A stretch of 64,000 bases of DNA, from positions 124,001-188,000 of the forward strand of contig JAFLCE010000001.1 of the NCBI GenBank assembly GCA_017303655.1, in the 5' to 3' direction. The stretch's first letter is position 1, and each line of letters starts with the position of its first letter. Positions 8,405-16,412 of the stretch are shown piece by piece. This DNA is from Anaerolineae bacterium (GTDB taxonomy: Bacteria > Chloroflexota > Anaerolineae > Anaerolineales > Villigracilaceae). Under the pieces are notes generated by a model. The model had not been told where the DNA came from. It saw only the letters and a program-made list of their open reading frames with translations, and searched no databases. The translations under genes and the position numbers were made by a program.

Positions 8405-9688
8405 ATGTCTGAATTAGCTATTTTAGGTGGACCAAAGACTCGCACGGAGGCGTATCCGGCATGGCCCGTGTGGGATCAACGCGATATTGATGCGGTGACG
8501 GAAGTCATCAAATCGGGGCGTTGGGGCGGGTATCCGTACCCCGGACCGAAGACGGCGGAGTTGGCAAAGAAGTTTGCCGAGTTGCAGGGCGGCGGCTATG
8601 CTGTGCCGATGACGAACGGAACGATCACGATGGAAGTAGCTCTGCGTGCGGCTGGCATCGGCTGGGGTGACGAAGTCATTGTGCCTGCGTATACGTTTCA
8701 GGCGACGGCCTCAGCCCCAATGGGAGCGGGCGCGATTCCCGTCATCGTGGATGTTGACCCGAACACCTATTGTCTCGATGCAAAGGCGGCAGAGAAAGCC
8801 ATTACACCTAAGACGAAGGCGATCATTCCAGTACATCTTGGTTCGAACATGGCAGATATGGACGCCATCATGGCGCTGGCGGAAAAACATAATTTGATCG
8901 TGATCGAAGATTGTGCTCATGCTCACGGCGCAAAATGGAACGGTCAGGGCGCAGGGACGATTGGTCACTTCGGCTCGTTTTCTTTGCAATCATCCAAAAC
9001 GCTCACATCAGGCGAAGGCGGAATTTTGCTATGCAAGTCTGCGGAACATGCTGCGCTGGCGGCTTCGATCATCGACTGTGGACGCCCGCATGCCTTAGGT
9101 GGAGGCGGGGAAGATTATGAAACTGGACTTGCGATTCAAGGCGGCAACTTCCGTATCAGCGAGTTGCAGGCAGCGATGGCATTGGTGGGAATCGAACGTT
9201 TCCCTGAACAGGCGAAGCAACGCGAAGAGATGGCAGCATACATGGACGAAGCCTTGAGCGAAATCCCTGGTGTGCGTGTGATGAAGCGGGACGAACGACA
9301 TACGACACGCTCTTTCTATCGTTATATTTTTGCTGTTGACCCTGCACAATTCGGCGTTGAGCATGATGTATTATGCGGCGCGTTGGACTCAGAGGGTATC
9401 GATTGCTGGGTTGGCTACGAAGCTATGCACAATTACGAATTGTTCCAGCCGCAGAAGTCAAAACTTGCCGTACCGAATGCTTTCCCACAATATTTCGATT
9501 TCAAGAATATGAATCTACCTGAAGCCACCCGCGCCTGTGAGCACGAAGCCGTGTGGTTGGATGAAGCGATCTTCCGAGCGGGACCTAATGGTGTCGACGA
9601 TGCTGTGGCTGCGATCAAGAAGATACAAAGGAATGCGGAAGAGTTGAACAAAGCAGCAGAGGAATTGAGGAAGAAGCACGGGAAGTAG
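8405..9688 (+). CDS. DegT/DnrJ/EryC1/StrS family PLP-dependent aminotransferase
   Basis: A 427-residue sugar aminotransferase. It begins SELAILGGPKTRTEAYPAWP, the opening seen in the AHBA-synthase / scyllo-inosose aminotransferase branch. IEDCAHAHGAKWNG carries the cofactor-binding Asp. FGSFSLQSSKTLTSGEGG holds the Schiff-base lysine. The ribosome-binding site aaaaggag lies 7 bases before the ATG, and an 81-base gap separates it from the GH4 gene. The enzyme would transfer an amino group between a keto-sugar or keto-cyclitol and an amino acid. In a locus with a dehydrogenase, deacetylases and a symporter, aminocyclitol or amino-sugar breakdown is plausible. The C terminus ends in a lysine/glutamate-rich helix. 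Confidence 0.87.
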   Translation: MSELAILGGPKTRTEAYPAWPVWDQRDIDAVTEVIKSGRWGGYPYPGPKTAELAKKFAELQGGGYAVPMTNGTITMEVALRAAGIGWGDEVIVPAYTFQATASAPMGAGAIPVIVDVDPNTYCLDAKAAEKAITPKTKAIIPVHLGSNMADMDAIMALAEKHNLIVIEDCAHAHGAKWNGQGAGTIGHFGSFSLQSSKTLTSGEGGILLCKSAEHAALAASIIDCGRPHALGGGGEDYETGLAIQGGNFRISELQAAMALVGIERFPEQAKQREEMAAYMDEALSEIPGVRVMKRDERHTTRSFYRYIFAVDPAQFGVEHDVLCGALDSEGIDCWVGYEAMHNYELFQPQKSKLAVPNAFPQYFDFKNMNLPEATRACEHEAVWLDEAIFRAGPNGVDDAVAAIKKIQRNAEELNKAAEELRKKHGK

Positions 9689-9730
9689 TGAGTTGCTTCT
9701 TGTTGCCCTCTTTTTTATTTAGCCTGAATC

Positions 9731-9762
9731 AAAAACGGCGGAGAGTTCTCTCCGCCGTTTTT
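9731..9762 (+). terminator. Rho-independent terminator after the sugar/aminocyclitol operon
   Basis: A perfect 14-bp stem (9731-9744 with 9749-9762) with a GTTC loop, GC-rich core and a run of five T at its end. It lies 43 bases after the DegT stop. A-runs on the left arm mean it could also work for the minus strand. Confidence 0.9.
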
Positions 9763-9792
9763 GATTGTTTACGAAACTTATACCCTATACAA

Positions 9793-10085
9793 TTACCCCA
9801 TCATCATCTTCGGACGATATTGCAGCGCCTCCGCCAAATGCGTGGACTGGATCTCTTCGTTCCCAGCCAAGTCCGCGATAGTGCGTGATAACTTGAGGAT
9901 GCGGTGATAGGCTCTTGCCGACAAATTGAGTTGACTCATGCACAGCACGATGTCGCCGCCCGCATCAAACTCTGACCTTCAGGTTGGAGTTCGCAAAATT
10001 GCCTGCACCTCGCCGATGGCATATCGTTGGGTTTGAATATTCTTTGAGGTTTGCACGCGCTTTTGAATCGATTAGCTTGATTCGC
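9793..10085 (-). pseudogene. Decayed comM (Mg-chelatase-like ATPase) C-terminal fragment, repeat copy 1
   Basis: The minus strand encodes the last part of a ComM/YifB family ATPase (ending RPKMMMG then stop), recognisable by alignment with the three other copies in this window. Compared with copies 2-4 it has a 13-base insertion near 9942, a deletion of some 50-60 bases near 10020, and fades out near 10085, so the frame is broken and the upstream half of the unit is gone. It lies just beyond the terminator of the DegT operon. It is the most degraded copy and cannot encode a working protein. Confidence 0.8.
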
Positions 10086-10416
10086 TCAAGCGGTGTCTAT
10101 TGGGTTTTAATAATTAGATTATTTTACTATTCTGTTTGCCTTCTAATTTGGTACAGCGGCGTATCACTACGCCGCTGTACTATAAGGAGTGGGGTGCGTA
10201 CGCCAATTACTGTGCTTATTCAGTAACTGGATTGCCCCACCTATGTATCTTCACATAATCTTTATGTTGAAAGTTATCAGCGGTTTATTTTTTCGTTAAT
10301 GTCTTGTAAAAGAAAACTTTCTTTTTTCTTAACTCAATTTTATTAATTCATAAACACTACCTTAATTTCTCCTTTGTATGATGGGACAGTACTTCAAAAC
10401 TCAATAAGGAGAAAAT
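10086..10416. other. Gene-free stretch with two adjacent palindromic elements, upstream of the phosphonate operon
   Basis: No credible gene. A 13-bp perfect inverted repeat with a 4-base loop lies at 10151-10180. Directly beside it, 10189-10240 forms a longer imperfect hairpin (arms 10189-10194/10235-10240 and 10203-10212/10221-10230). Neither is followed by a T-run, so they look like REP-type intergenic palindromes rather than terminators. The AT-rich 10290-10400 part probably holds the promoter of the phosphonate operon, but no convincing -35/-10 pair was found. Confidence 0.6.
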
Positions 10417-11568
10417 ATGTTGAAGAGAATTACGTTTCAAGTGGTAGCACTTTTGGTTGCCGCCACCCTCGTTTTAAGCGCCTGTGGCGGATCTTCTGGT
10501 TCTACCAGTGATGTAGATTGGAACACTGTAACCTCCGTGGAAGAAGGCGGCGGTATGGATGCTTTGATCGCCGCAGCCAAGGCGGAAGGCGAACTGAATG
10601 TCATCACCCTGCCGCGCGACTGGTGCAATTACGGCGAGATGATGGACACCTTCTCTGCCAAGTACGAAATCAAGGTCAACTCGCTCCTGCCTGATGGCGG
10701 TTCTGCGGATGAACTTCAGGCGATCATCGACAACAAGGAAACCAAAGGTCCTCAGGCTCCCGATGTGATTGACATTGGTCCCGCTTATGGTCCTCTCGCC
10801 AAGGAACAGGGTCTTTTGGCTCCGTACAAAGTCGCAACCTGGGACACCATCGTAGGTACCAAGGACGCGGATGGTTATTACTACGTGGATTACAACGGCG
10901 TGATGGTTCTCGAAATCAACTCCGACGTTGTGACCGACATCCCCACCAGCTATGCCGACCTCAACGATGAAAAGTACGAAGGACAGGTAGCTCTCGCTGG
11001 TGATCCCCGCGCTTCCAATCAGGCGGCTCAGTCTGTGTATGCGGCTGCGCTTGCCAATGGCGGCGACCTCGATAACATCCAGCCTGGCTTGGAATTCTTC
11101 AAGGAATTGAATGAGAAGGGCATCCTGCTCCCGCTCATCGCTGACTCTGGTCCAATTGCCAAGGGCGAAACCCCCATCACCTTCCAGTGGAATTACCTCG
11201 CCGCCGCCAACAAGGATAACTTTGCTGGCAACCCCAACATCGAGATCGTGTATCCCTCTGATGTCAACTGGGGCGGCTTCTACCTTCAGGCAATCAGCGC
11301 CTACGCTCCGCATCCTGCTGCTGCCCGCCTCTGGGAAGAATTCCTTTACTCGGATGAAGGTCACTTGATCTGGATGGAAGGCTACTGCGCTCCCGCCCGC
11401 CTCGCGGACATGAACGAACGCGGTGTGGTTCCTGCCGAACTCCAGGCAAAGCTCCCCGATCCCGCACTTATCGCTTCCTCCGTCGTTCCTTCTGGTGATC
11501 AACTGAGCGCTGCTCGCGAACTCATCAAGACTGAGTGGGACTCTGTCGTCGGTCTCGATATCAAGTAA
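10417..11568 (+). CDS. ABC transporter substrate-binding lipoprotein, probable 2-aminoethylphosphonate binding
   Basis: A 383-residue extracellular solute-binding protein (family 1, Fe3+/spermidine-like). The lipoprotein signal ends in the lipobox LSACGG near residue 23, so the mature protein is membrane-anchored outside the cytoplasm. NVITLPRDWCNYGEMMDTF begins the first lobe; DVIDIGPAYGPLAKEQGLL follows. The start has an aaggag site 7 bases upstream. It heads a tandem operon with two permeases, an ATPase, PhnW and PhnX, which makes 2-aminoethylphosphonate the likely ligand. A stable hairpin follows its stop, as is common where the binding protein must be made in excess. Confidence 0.88.
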   Translation: MLKRITFQVVALLVAATLVLSACGGSSGSTSDVDWNTVTSVEEGGGMDALIAAAKAEGELNVITLPRDWCNYGEMMDTFSAKYEIKVNSLLPDGGSADELQAIIDNKETKGPQAPDVIDIGPAYGPLAKEQGLLAPYKVATWDTIVGTKDADGYYYVDYNGVMVLEINSDVVTDIPTSYADLNDEKYEGQVALAGDPRASNQAAQSVYAAALANGGDLDNIQPGLEFFKELNEKGILLPLIADSGPIAKGETPITFQWNYLAAANKDNFAGNPNIEIVYPSDVNWGGFYLQAISAYAPHPAAARLWEEFLYSDEGHLIWMEGYCAPARLADMNERGVVPAELQAKLPDPALIASSVVPSGDQLSAARELIKTEWDSVVGLDIK

Positions 11569-11590
11569 TCGAATTTAGGAATCCTTATCA

Positions 11591-11622
11591 CGTGACCCAG
11601 TCAATTCGTTGGCTGGGTCACG
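11591..11622 (+). promoter_or_regulatory. Intercistronic hairpin with TTCG tetraloop
   Basis: A 14-bp stem (11591-11604 with 11609-11622, one G-U pair) closed by a TTCG loop, between the binding-protein stop and the first permease start. No T-run follows. It probably protects the upstream mRNA or partly attenuates read-through, giving more binding protein than permease. Confidence 0.7.
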
Positions 11623-11631
11623 CCTTCGCAT

Positions 11632-12564
11632 ATGACCCAAACACTTATACCCTCCACAGTTCCCGCAAAAAAAAGCATTTGGGAGCGCCTCTCCGAAACG
11701 AACTGGATCGGGTTGGTTCCATTTTTTGCTTTTATCTTCTTTTTTCTTTTGCTTCCCTCCACCAACCTGCTTTTCAAGTCTTTTCAAGACATCAACGGGA
11801 ACTTAACCCTCAGCAATTACGCTGTGATGCAAAACCCCTACGTCATCAAAGCGTATAGTGTGAGTCTTCGGGTGAGTATTATCACCTCGCTGGTGGGCGG
11901 CGTATTCGGATTTTTCGTAGCATATGCCATCACGCTTGGCAACACACCTAAATGGATGCGAAACTTCCTGATGACTTTTTCGGGTCTTGCTGCCAACTTT
12001 GGCGGGGTACCGCTGGCATTTTCATATATTGCTACTCTCGGGCGGACGGGGTTCGTCACTGCCATTCTAAAATCCATTTGCTACCCCGATGCAACCGGCG
12101 CGCAAGTCTGCCCGTTCAATCCCTATGACAACGGCTTTAACTTATACAGCATGGTTGGACTAGTTCTGACGTACACCTACTTCCAATTCCCGCTCATGGT
12201 GCTGACTATCACTCCCGCACTTGAAGGCTTGAAAAAGGAATGGCGTGAAGCCTCTGCAAATTTGGGTGCAAGTCCCTGGCAATACTGGCGGGATGTGGCG
12301 CTGCCGATCCTCGCACCTTCCATCCTCGGCGCAACCTTGCTTTTGTTTGGCAGTGCCTTCGGAGCCTATGCCACCGCCTACGCCTTGACGGGCGGCAGCA
12401 TTTATCTCATCACTATTCTCATTGCCCAGCAAATTCGTGGCGACGTGTTGAACAATCCATATGAAGGCTACGCCCTGGCGGTCGGCATGATCGTCATCAT
12501 GGGCATTACCATTCTGGCATATAACGTTTTACAACGCCGCACATCGAGGTGGTTGAAATCATGA
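11632..12564 (+). CDS. ABC transporter permease, aminoethylphosphonate-type (PhnU-like)
   Basis: A 310-residue inner-membrane permease with about six transmembrane helices and a short cytoplasmic N terminus. The EAA-type coupling motif appears as EGLKKEWREASANLGASPWQ near residue 200. It would pair with the next permease to form the translocation channel driven by the ATPase at 13372. The four-base overlap with the second permease supports co-translation. The assignment to 2-aminoethylphosphonate rests on the catabolic genes downstream. Confidence 0.85.
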   Translation: MTQTLIPSTVPAKKSIWERLSETNWIGLVPFFAFIFFFLLLPSTNLLFKSFQDINGNLTLSNYAVMQNPYVIKAYSVSLRVSIITSLVGGVFGFFVAYAITLGNTPKWMRNFLMTFSGLAANFGGVPLAFSYIATLGRTGFVTAILKSICYPDATGAQVCPFNPYDNGFNLYSMVGLVLTYTYFQFPLMVLTITPALEGLKKEWREASANLGASPWQYWRDVALPILAPSILGATLLLFGSAFGAYATAYALTGGSIYLITILIAQQIRGDVLNNPYEGYALAVGMIVIMGITILAYNVLQRRTSRWLKS

Positions 12565-13358
12565 AGAAAACTCGTTTCGATCTTTGGTCTATCTTTTGGG
12601 CAATTCTTGCCGTGCTTTATTTTTTTATCCCATTGTACGGTACGCTCGATTTTTCCCTGCGCATGAAAAAAGACGAGATCAGCTTGCTAGCGTATTCCAT
12701 CGTTTTGTCTGATCCCAGGTTTCTTAGCAGTTTTCAATACTCGATCATCATGGGCATTATCTCTGTCACGATCAGCGTTTTGATCTTCGTGCCAACGGTG
12801 TACTGGTTGTACCTCAAAATACCAAAAGCCCGCCCGATTGTAGAGATTATCACCATTCTGCCCTTCGTGATTCCCGTCATCGTTTATGTGTACGGCATCA
12901 ACACCACCTTTGGACGCCCGCCCTTTCGCATGACCTTCAATGCCTTCACTACTGACATTCTAATGGTGGGTGGCTATATCGTTCTCTCCATGCCGTACAT
13001 GTACCGTGCCATTGACGTAGGCATGCGTACCATTGACGTCCGCACCCTGACCGAGGCGGCGCAAAGCATGGGCGCGAGTTGGACCAAAATTCTTTTCGAC
13101 GTGATTTTTCCCAACCTACGCATTGCCATTCTGAGTGGATCGCTCATCAGTTTTGCCACCGTCATTGGCGAATTAATTCTCGGCGACTTCCTGCTCCGTC
13201 CGGCGCTGGGACCCTACATGGCTGAAGTCGGACGCGATAAAGCCTTTGAACCTGCTGCGCTTGCCATCATCAGTTATGCACTGACATGGGCAAGCCTGGG
13301 CTTGATCCAATATTTCAGCCGTGGCAACTCCACGCAACGCCAATTGACCGGACGCTAA
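12561..13358 (+). CDS. ABC transporter permease, aminoethylphosphonate-type (PhnV-like)
   Basis: A 265-residue membrane protein with about six helices and the coupling loop TLTEAAQSMGASWTKILFDV near residue 165. The ATG at 12561 overlaps the previous stop by four bases; the in-frame upstream start at 12549 has no advantage. It is the second half of the transporter channel. Only 13 bases separate it from the ATPase gene. Confidence 0.85.
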   Translation: MKKTRFDLWSIFWAILAVLYFFIPLYGTLDFSLRMKKDEISLLAYSIVLSDPRFLSSFQYSIIMGIISVTISVLIFVPTVYWLYLKIPKARPIVEIITILPFVIPVIVYVYGINTTFGRPPFRMTFNAFTTDILMVGGYIVLSMPYMYRAIDVGMRTIDVRTLTEAAQSMGASWTKILFDVIFPNLRIAILSGSLISFATVIGELILGDFLLRPALGPYMAEVGRDKAFEPAALAIISYALTWASLGLIQYFSRGNSTQRQLTGR

Positions 13359-13371
13359 TTTACGAGGAACC

Positions 13372-14418
13372 ATGAGCTATCTTGAACTGACTAACATTCA
13401 CAAAGCCTTCGGCACATCCGTCGCCGTAGAAAACTTCAACCTCAGCGTGGAGCAGGGAGAATTCATCTCCTTTCTTGGACCCAGCGGCTGCGGCAAAACC
13501 ACCACCCTGCGCATGATCGCAGGTTTTGAAGTCCCAACTTCCGGTTACATCACCATCAACAGCAATGACCTTACGTACCTGCCGCCCAACAAACGCAACG
13601 TGGGCATGGTCTTTCAATCCTATGCCTTGTTCCCCAACATGACCGTGGCCGAGAACATCGGCTATGGCTTGAAGATCGCAGGAAAGACTAAAAGCGAGAT
13701 TGACGCCCGTATAGAGGAAATGCTCGCACTCATTCACCTTGAAGAGTATGGGAAGCGCTACCCGTTTCAGCTCTCTGGCGGACAACAACAACGCATCGCA
13801 CTCGCTCGAGCCTTGGCATTCCAACCTCAGGTTTTGCTTCTCGACGAACCGCTTTCGGCGCTCGACGCAAAAATACGTGTTGAACTTCGCATGGAGATTC
13901 GTCGCATTCAACAGACGTTGGGAATCACCACCATTTATGTCACGCACGATCAGGAAGAAGCACTCTCGCTTTCCGACCGCATCGTGGTGATGAGCCAGGG
14001 CAAGATGGAACAAGTGGGAACCCCCAGCGAGATCTATAACTTCCCCGCCACTGAGTTCGTTGCCAAATTCGTTGGGCAGATCAACTTGATCTCTGTCGAT
14101 GCAAATGAGCCAGAAGAAGGCTTGGTAAAAGTTGGCTCACAAGTTGTGCGTACGACAAAGTATGAAATTTTGGATAACAAACCGTTGCGCCTCGCCGTGC
14201 GACCTGAGGAATTGAACCCCGGTCATCTCGAAGGCGCGAACAACCTGAGTGGAAAAGTGGATTCGATCACCTACCTCGGTTCCATCGTCCGTATTCGTGT
14301 GGATGTGGAGGGGCATCCGATTTCATTGGATGTCTTCAACGAGCGTAAATTGAAAATGCCTGTAGTGGGGGAGCAATTTGAAGTTAACTTCCCAGTAGAT
14401 GCCTGCTGGATTTTGTAG
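13372..14418 (+). CDS. ABC transporter ATP-binding protein, aminoethylphosphonate-type (PhnT-like)
   Basis: A 348-residue ATPase with Walker A GPSGCGKTT near residue 36, Q-loop FQSYALFPNMTV, signature LSGGQQQRIALARAL and Walker B LLLDEPLSALDAKIR. The C-terminal 100 residues form a TOBE-type regulatory domain (RLAVRPEELN, VDSITYLGSIVRIRVDV), as in spermidine/iron/phosphonate importers. A 'ttacgaggaacc' site precedes the start. It couples ATP hydrolysis to uptake through the two preceding permeases. Confidence 0.9.
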   Translation: MSYLELTNIHKAFGTSVAVENFNLSVEQGEFISFLGPSGCGKTTTLRMIAGFEVPTSGYITINSNDLTYLPPNKRNVGMVFQSYALFPNMTVAENIGYGLKIAGKTKSEIDARIEEMLALIHLEEYGKRYPFQLSGGQQQRIALARALAFQPQVLLLDEPLSALDAKIRVELRMEIRRIQQTLGITTIYVTHDQEEALSLSDRIVVMSQGKMEQVGTPSEIYNFPATEFVAKFVGQINLISVDANEPEEGLVKVGSQVVRTTKYEILDNKPLRLAVRPEELNPGHLEGANNLSGKVDSITYLGSIVRIRVDVEGHPISLDVFNERKLKMPVVGEQFEVNFPVDACWIL

Positions 14419-14427
14419 GAGCAAAAC

Positions 14428-15582
14428 ATGAGCATGTTCTTAGGCTTGGATGTTTTAGGTTCAGATATTCCATCATGGCGCGACAAAGCCCTCTTTACAC
14501 CAGGACCGCTCAACACCAGCGGACCCACCAAGCAAGCTATGCTGCGAGACCTCGGCTCGCGCGATGATGAATTCATCGAGATCGTCAAGGATATGCGGGC
14601 GCGCTTGGTAGGGCTGGGTGATGGGCATGAAGAATATACAACAATTCTGATGCAGGGCAGTGGCACCTTTGGCGTGGAGTCAATTCTCTCCTCAACGATT
14701 CCGCAGGATGGCAAGTTGCTCCTTCTTATCAACGGCGCGTACGGCGAGCGCATGTTAAAGATCGCGAACATTTACCGCATCCAAACCGTCGCCTTGAGAA
14801 CTGCCGAAGATGACGTACCAGACCCAAAGTCGCTGCGAGAGGCGTTGGAGTCTGACCCGGCGATCACGCATGTGGCAGTCGTCCATTGTGAGACGACGAC
14901 AGGTATCATTAATCCCATTGAAGAATATGGGAAGATCGCTAAAGAGTTCAATAAAATTTATTTTGTGGATGCGATGAGCAGTTTCGGCGCGTATCCGGTT
15001 AACTTGCGCGTCTGTAACATTGACTATCTGATTTCGTCTTCGAATAAATGTATTGAAGGCGTGCCCGGTTTTTCGTTTATCCTTGCGAAGATTGAAACGC
15101 TCAAAATGACCGAAGGTTTTGCCCGTACCTTGAGCCTTGATCTGTATGCCCAATGGAAAGGTTTGGAGAATGACGGGCAGTTTCGCTTCACTCCGCCCAT
15201 TCATGCCATCCTTGCATTTCGTCAGGCATTGATCGAATTGGAAAAAGAAGGCGGTGTGAGCGCGCGCGGTGAACGCTACAAACGAAATTATGTTATTACG
15301 CTTTCGGCAATGGAAGCAATGGGTTTCAAACCCTATCTGCATGCTGAGAAGCGTGGATATATCATTACCTCTTTCTATTATCCTTCGCACCCGAACTTTG
15401 ACTTTCGCAAGTTTTACGAGTTGTTGAGCGCCAAGGGATTTTTGATCTACCCCGGCAAACTCAGCCACGCCGATTGCTTCCGCATTGGGCATGTGGGGCG
15501 GCTGGGCGCGTCGGATGTAAAAGGGTTGATGTCTGCGGTTCAATCCGTCTTGAAGAAGATGGAAATCAAACTTACGGAGTAA
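14428..15582 (+). CDS. phnW: 2-aminoethylphosphonate--pyruvate transaminase
   Basis: A 384-residue class-V aminotransferase. [17 protein letters not shown] opens the family, [13 protein letters not shown] provides cofactor-phosphate contacts, [12 protein letters not shown] has the PLP aspartate, and [15 protein letters not shown] holds the Schiff-base lysine. The enzyme converts 2-aminoethylphosphonate and pyruvate to phosphonoacetaldehyde and alanine. The gene directly precedes the phosphonoacetaldehyde hydrolase, the next step. Starts at 14428 and the methionine two codons on are both possible; the 'ggagcaaaac' site fits the first. Confidence 0.93.
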   Translation: MSMFLGLDVLGSDIPSWRDKALFTPGPLNTSGPTKQAMLRDLGSRDDEFIEIVKDMRARLVGLGDGHEEYTTILMQGSGTFGVESILSSTIPQDGKLLLLINGAYGERMLKIANIYRIQTVALRTAEDDVPDPKSLREALESDPAITHVAVVHCETTTGIINPIEEYGKIAKEFNKIYFVDAMSSFGAYPVNLRVCNIDYLISSSNKCIEGVPGFSFILAKIETLKMTEGFARTLSLDLYAQWKGLENDGQFRFTPPIHAILAFRQALIELEKEGGVSARGERYKRNYVITLSAMEAMGFKPYLHAEKRGYIITSFYYPSHPNFDFRKFYELLSAKGFLIYPGKLSHADCFRIGHVGRLGASDVKGLMSAVQSVLKKMEIKLTE

Positions 15583-15584
15583 TC

Positions 15585-16412
15585 ATGTTTACCTATCAAC
15601 GTACTTACATCGGCAATGTGCAAGCAGTAATTTTAGATTGGGCAGGCACAACCGTAGACTTTGGCTCGTTTGCGCCCACAGCAGTTTTTATTCGTTTGTT
15701 CGCAGAACGCGGCGTGACCATCACTGCTGCCGATGCTCGTTCGGGTATGGGTCTAATGAAGAAAGATCATCTGCGCACAATTCTTGCACGTCCGTTTGTG
15801 GCAGCGGCATGGGAAGCCAAACATGGTGCGCCTGCTTCAGAGGCAGATATTGACAGTCTATTTGAATCTTTTGTGCCGATGCAAACTGCGGTCGTGAAAG
15901 ATTACGCCGAGCCCATTCCTGGCTGTCTCGAAGCGATTGAAGAACTTCGTGAACGCGGAATCAAGATCGGCTCGACGACGGGCTACATCCGCTCGATGAT
16001 GGACGAGCTCATGCCCGTCGCCGAAGAAAAAGGCTACAAGCCTGATTCCACCGTCTGCCCCGATGAAGTCCCCAACGGTAGACCCTACCCGTGGATGATG
16101 TATCAGAACATGATGAACTTAAATGTCTTTCCTGTGGAAGCCGTGGTGAAAGTTGGCGACACCCTTGCTGATATTGAAGAAGGCTTAAACGCAGGTGTGT
16201 GGACGGTGGGTCTCTCACAAACGGGTAATCTAATGGGCTTAACCGAAGAAGAGTTCAACAATCTTTCAGACGAAGAGCAGGTGACTGCGCTGGAAAAAGT
16301 GGAAGAACAGTTGTACCGCGCCGGGGCGCATTACGTCATCGAAGGCATTTGGGATATTCCCATTGTTCTGGAAGAGATCGAAGACCGCCTTGCAAACGGT
16401 GAAAGACCCTAG
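15585..16412 (+). CDS. phnX: Phosphonoacetaldehyde hydrolase (phosphonatase)
   Basis: A 275-residue HAD-superfamily enzyme. The nucleophile motif is VILDWAGTTVDFGS near residue 14, and GLMKKDHLRTI supplies the lysine that forms the Schiff base with phosphonoacetaldehyde. KVGDTLADIEEGLNAG is the acidic Mg-binding motif IV. It cleaves the C-P bond to acetaldehyde and phosphate. The ATG at 15585 lies two bases after the phnW stop and starts the conserved region, so longer in-frame starts are rejected. Its stop is immediately followed by the FAD oxidoreductase gene. Confidence 0.93.
   Translation: MFTYQRTYIGNVQAVILDWAGTTVDFGSFAPTAVFIRLFAERGVTITAADARSGMGLMKKDHLRTILARPFVAAAWEAKHGAPASEADIDSLFESFVPMQTAVVKDYAEPIPGCLEAIEELRERGIKIGSTTGYIRSMMDELMPVAEEKGYKPDSTVCPDEVPNGRPYPWMMYQNMMNLNVFPVEAVVKVGDTLADIEEGLNAGVWTVGLSQTGNLMGLTEEEFNNLSDEEQVTALEKVEEQLYRAGAHYVIEGIWDIPIVLEEIEDRLANGERP

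Noticed and set aside
10310..10335. AT-rich hairpin (aaagaaa/tttcttt) with T-run that could be a terminator
   Set aside because: The stem is only A-T pairs and no upstream plus-strand gene needs it; more likely low-complexity promoter DNA.
10474..11502. A 342-codon open frame on the minus strand inside the phosphonate-binding protein gene
   Set aside because: It mirrors the coding strand of a clear lipoprotein gene with its own ribosome-binding site; the antisense translation has no recognisable motif.
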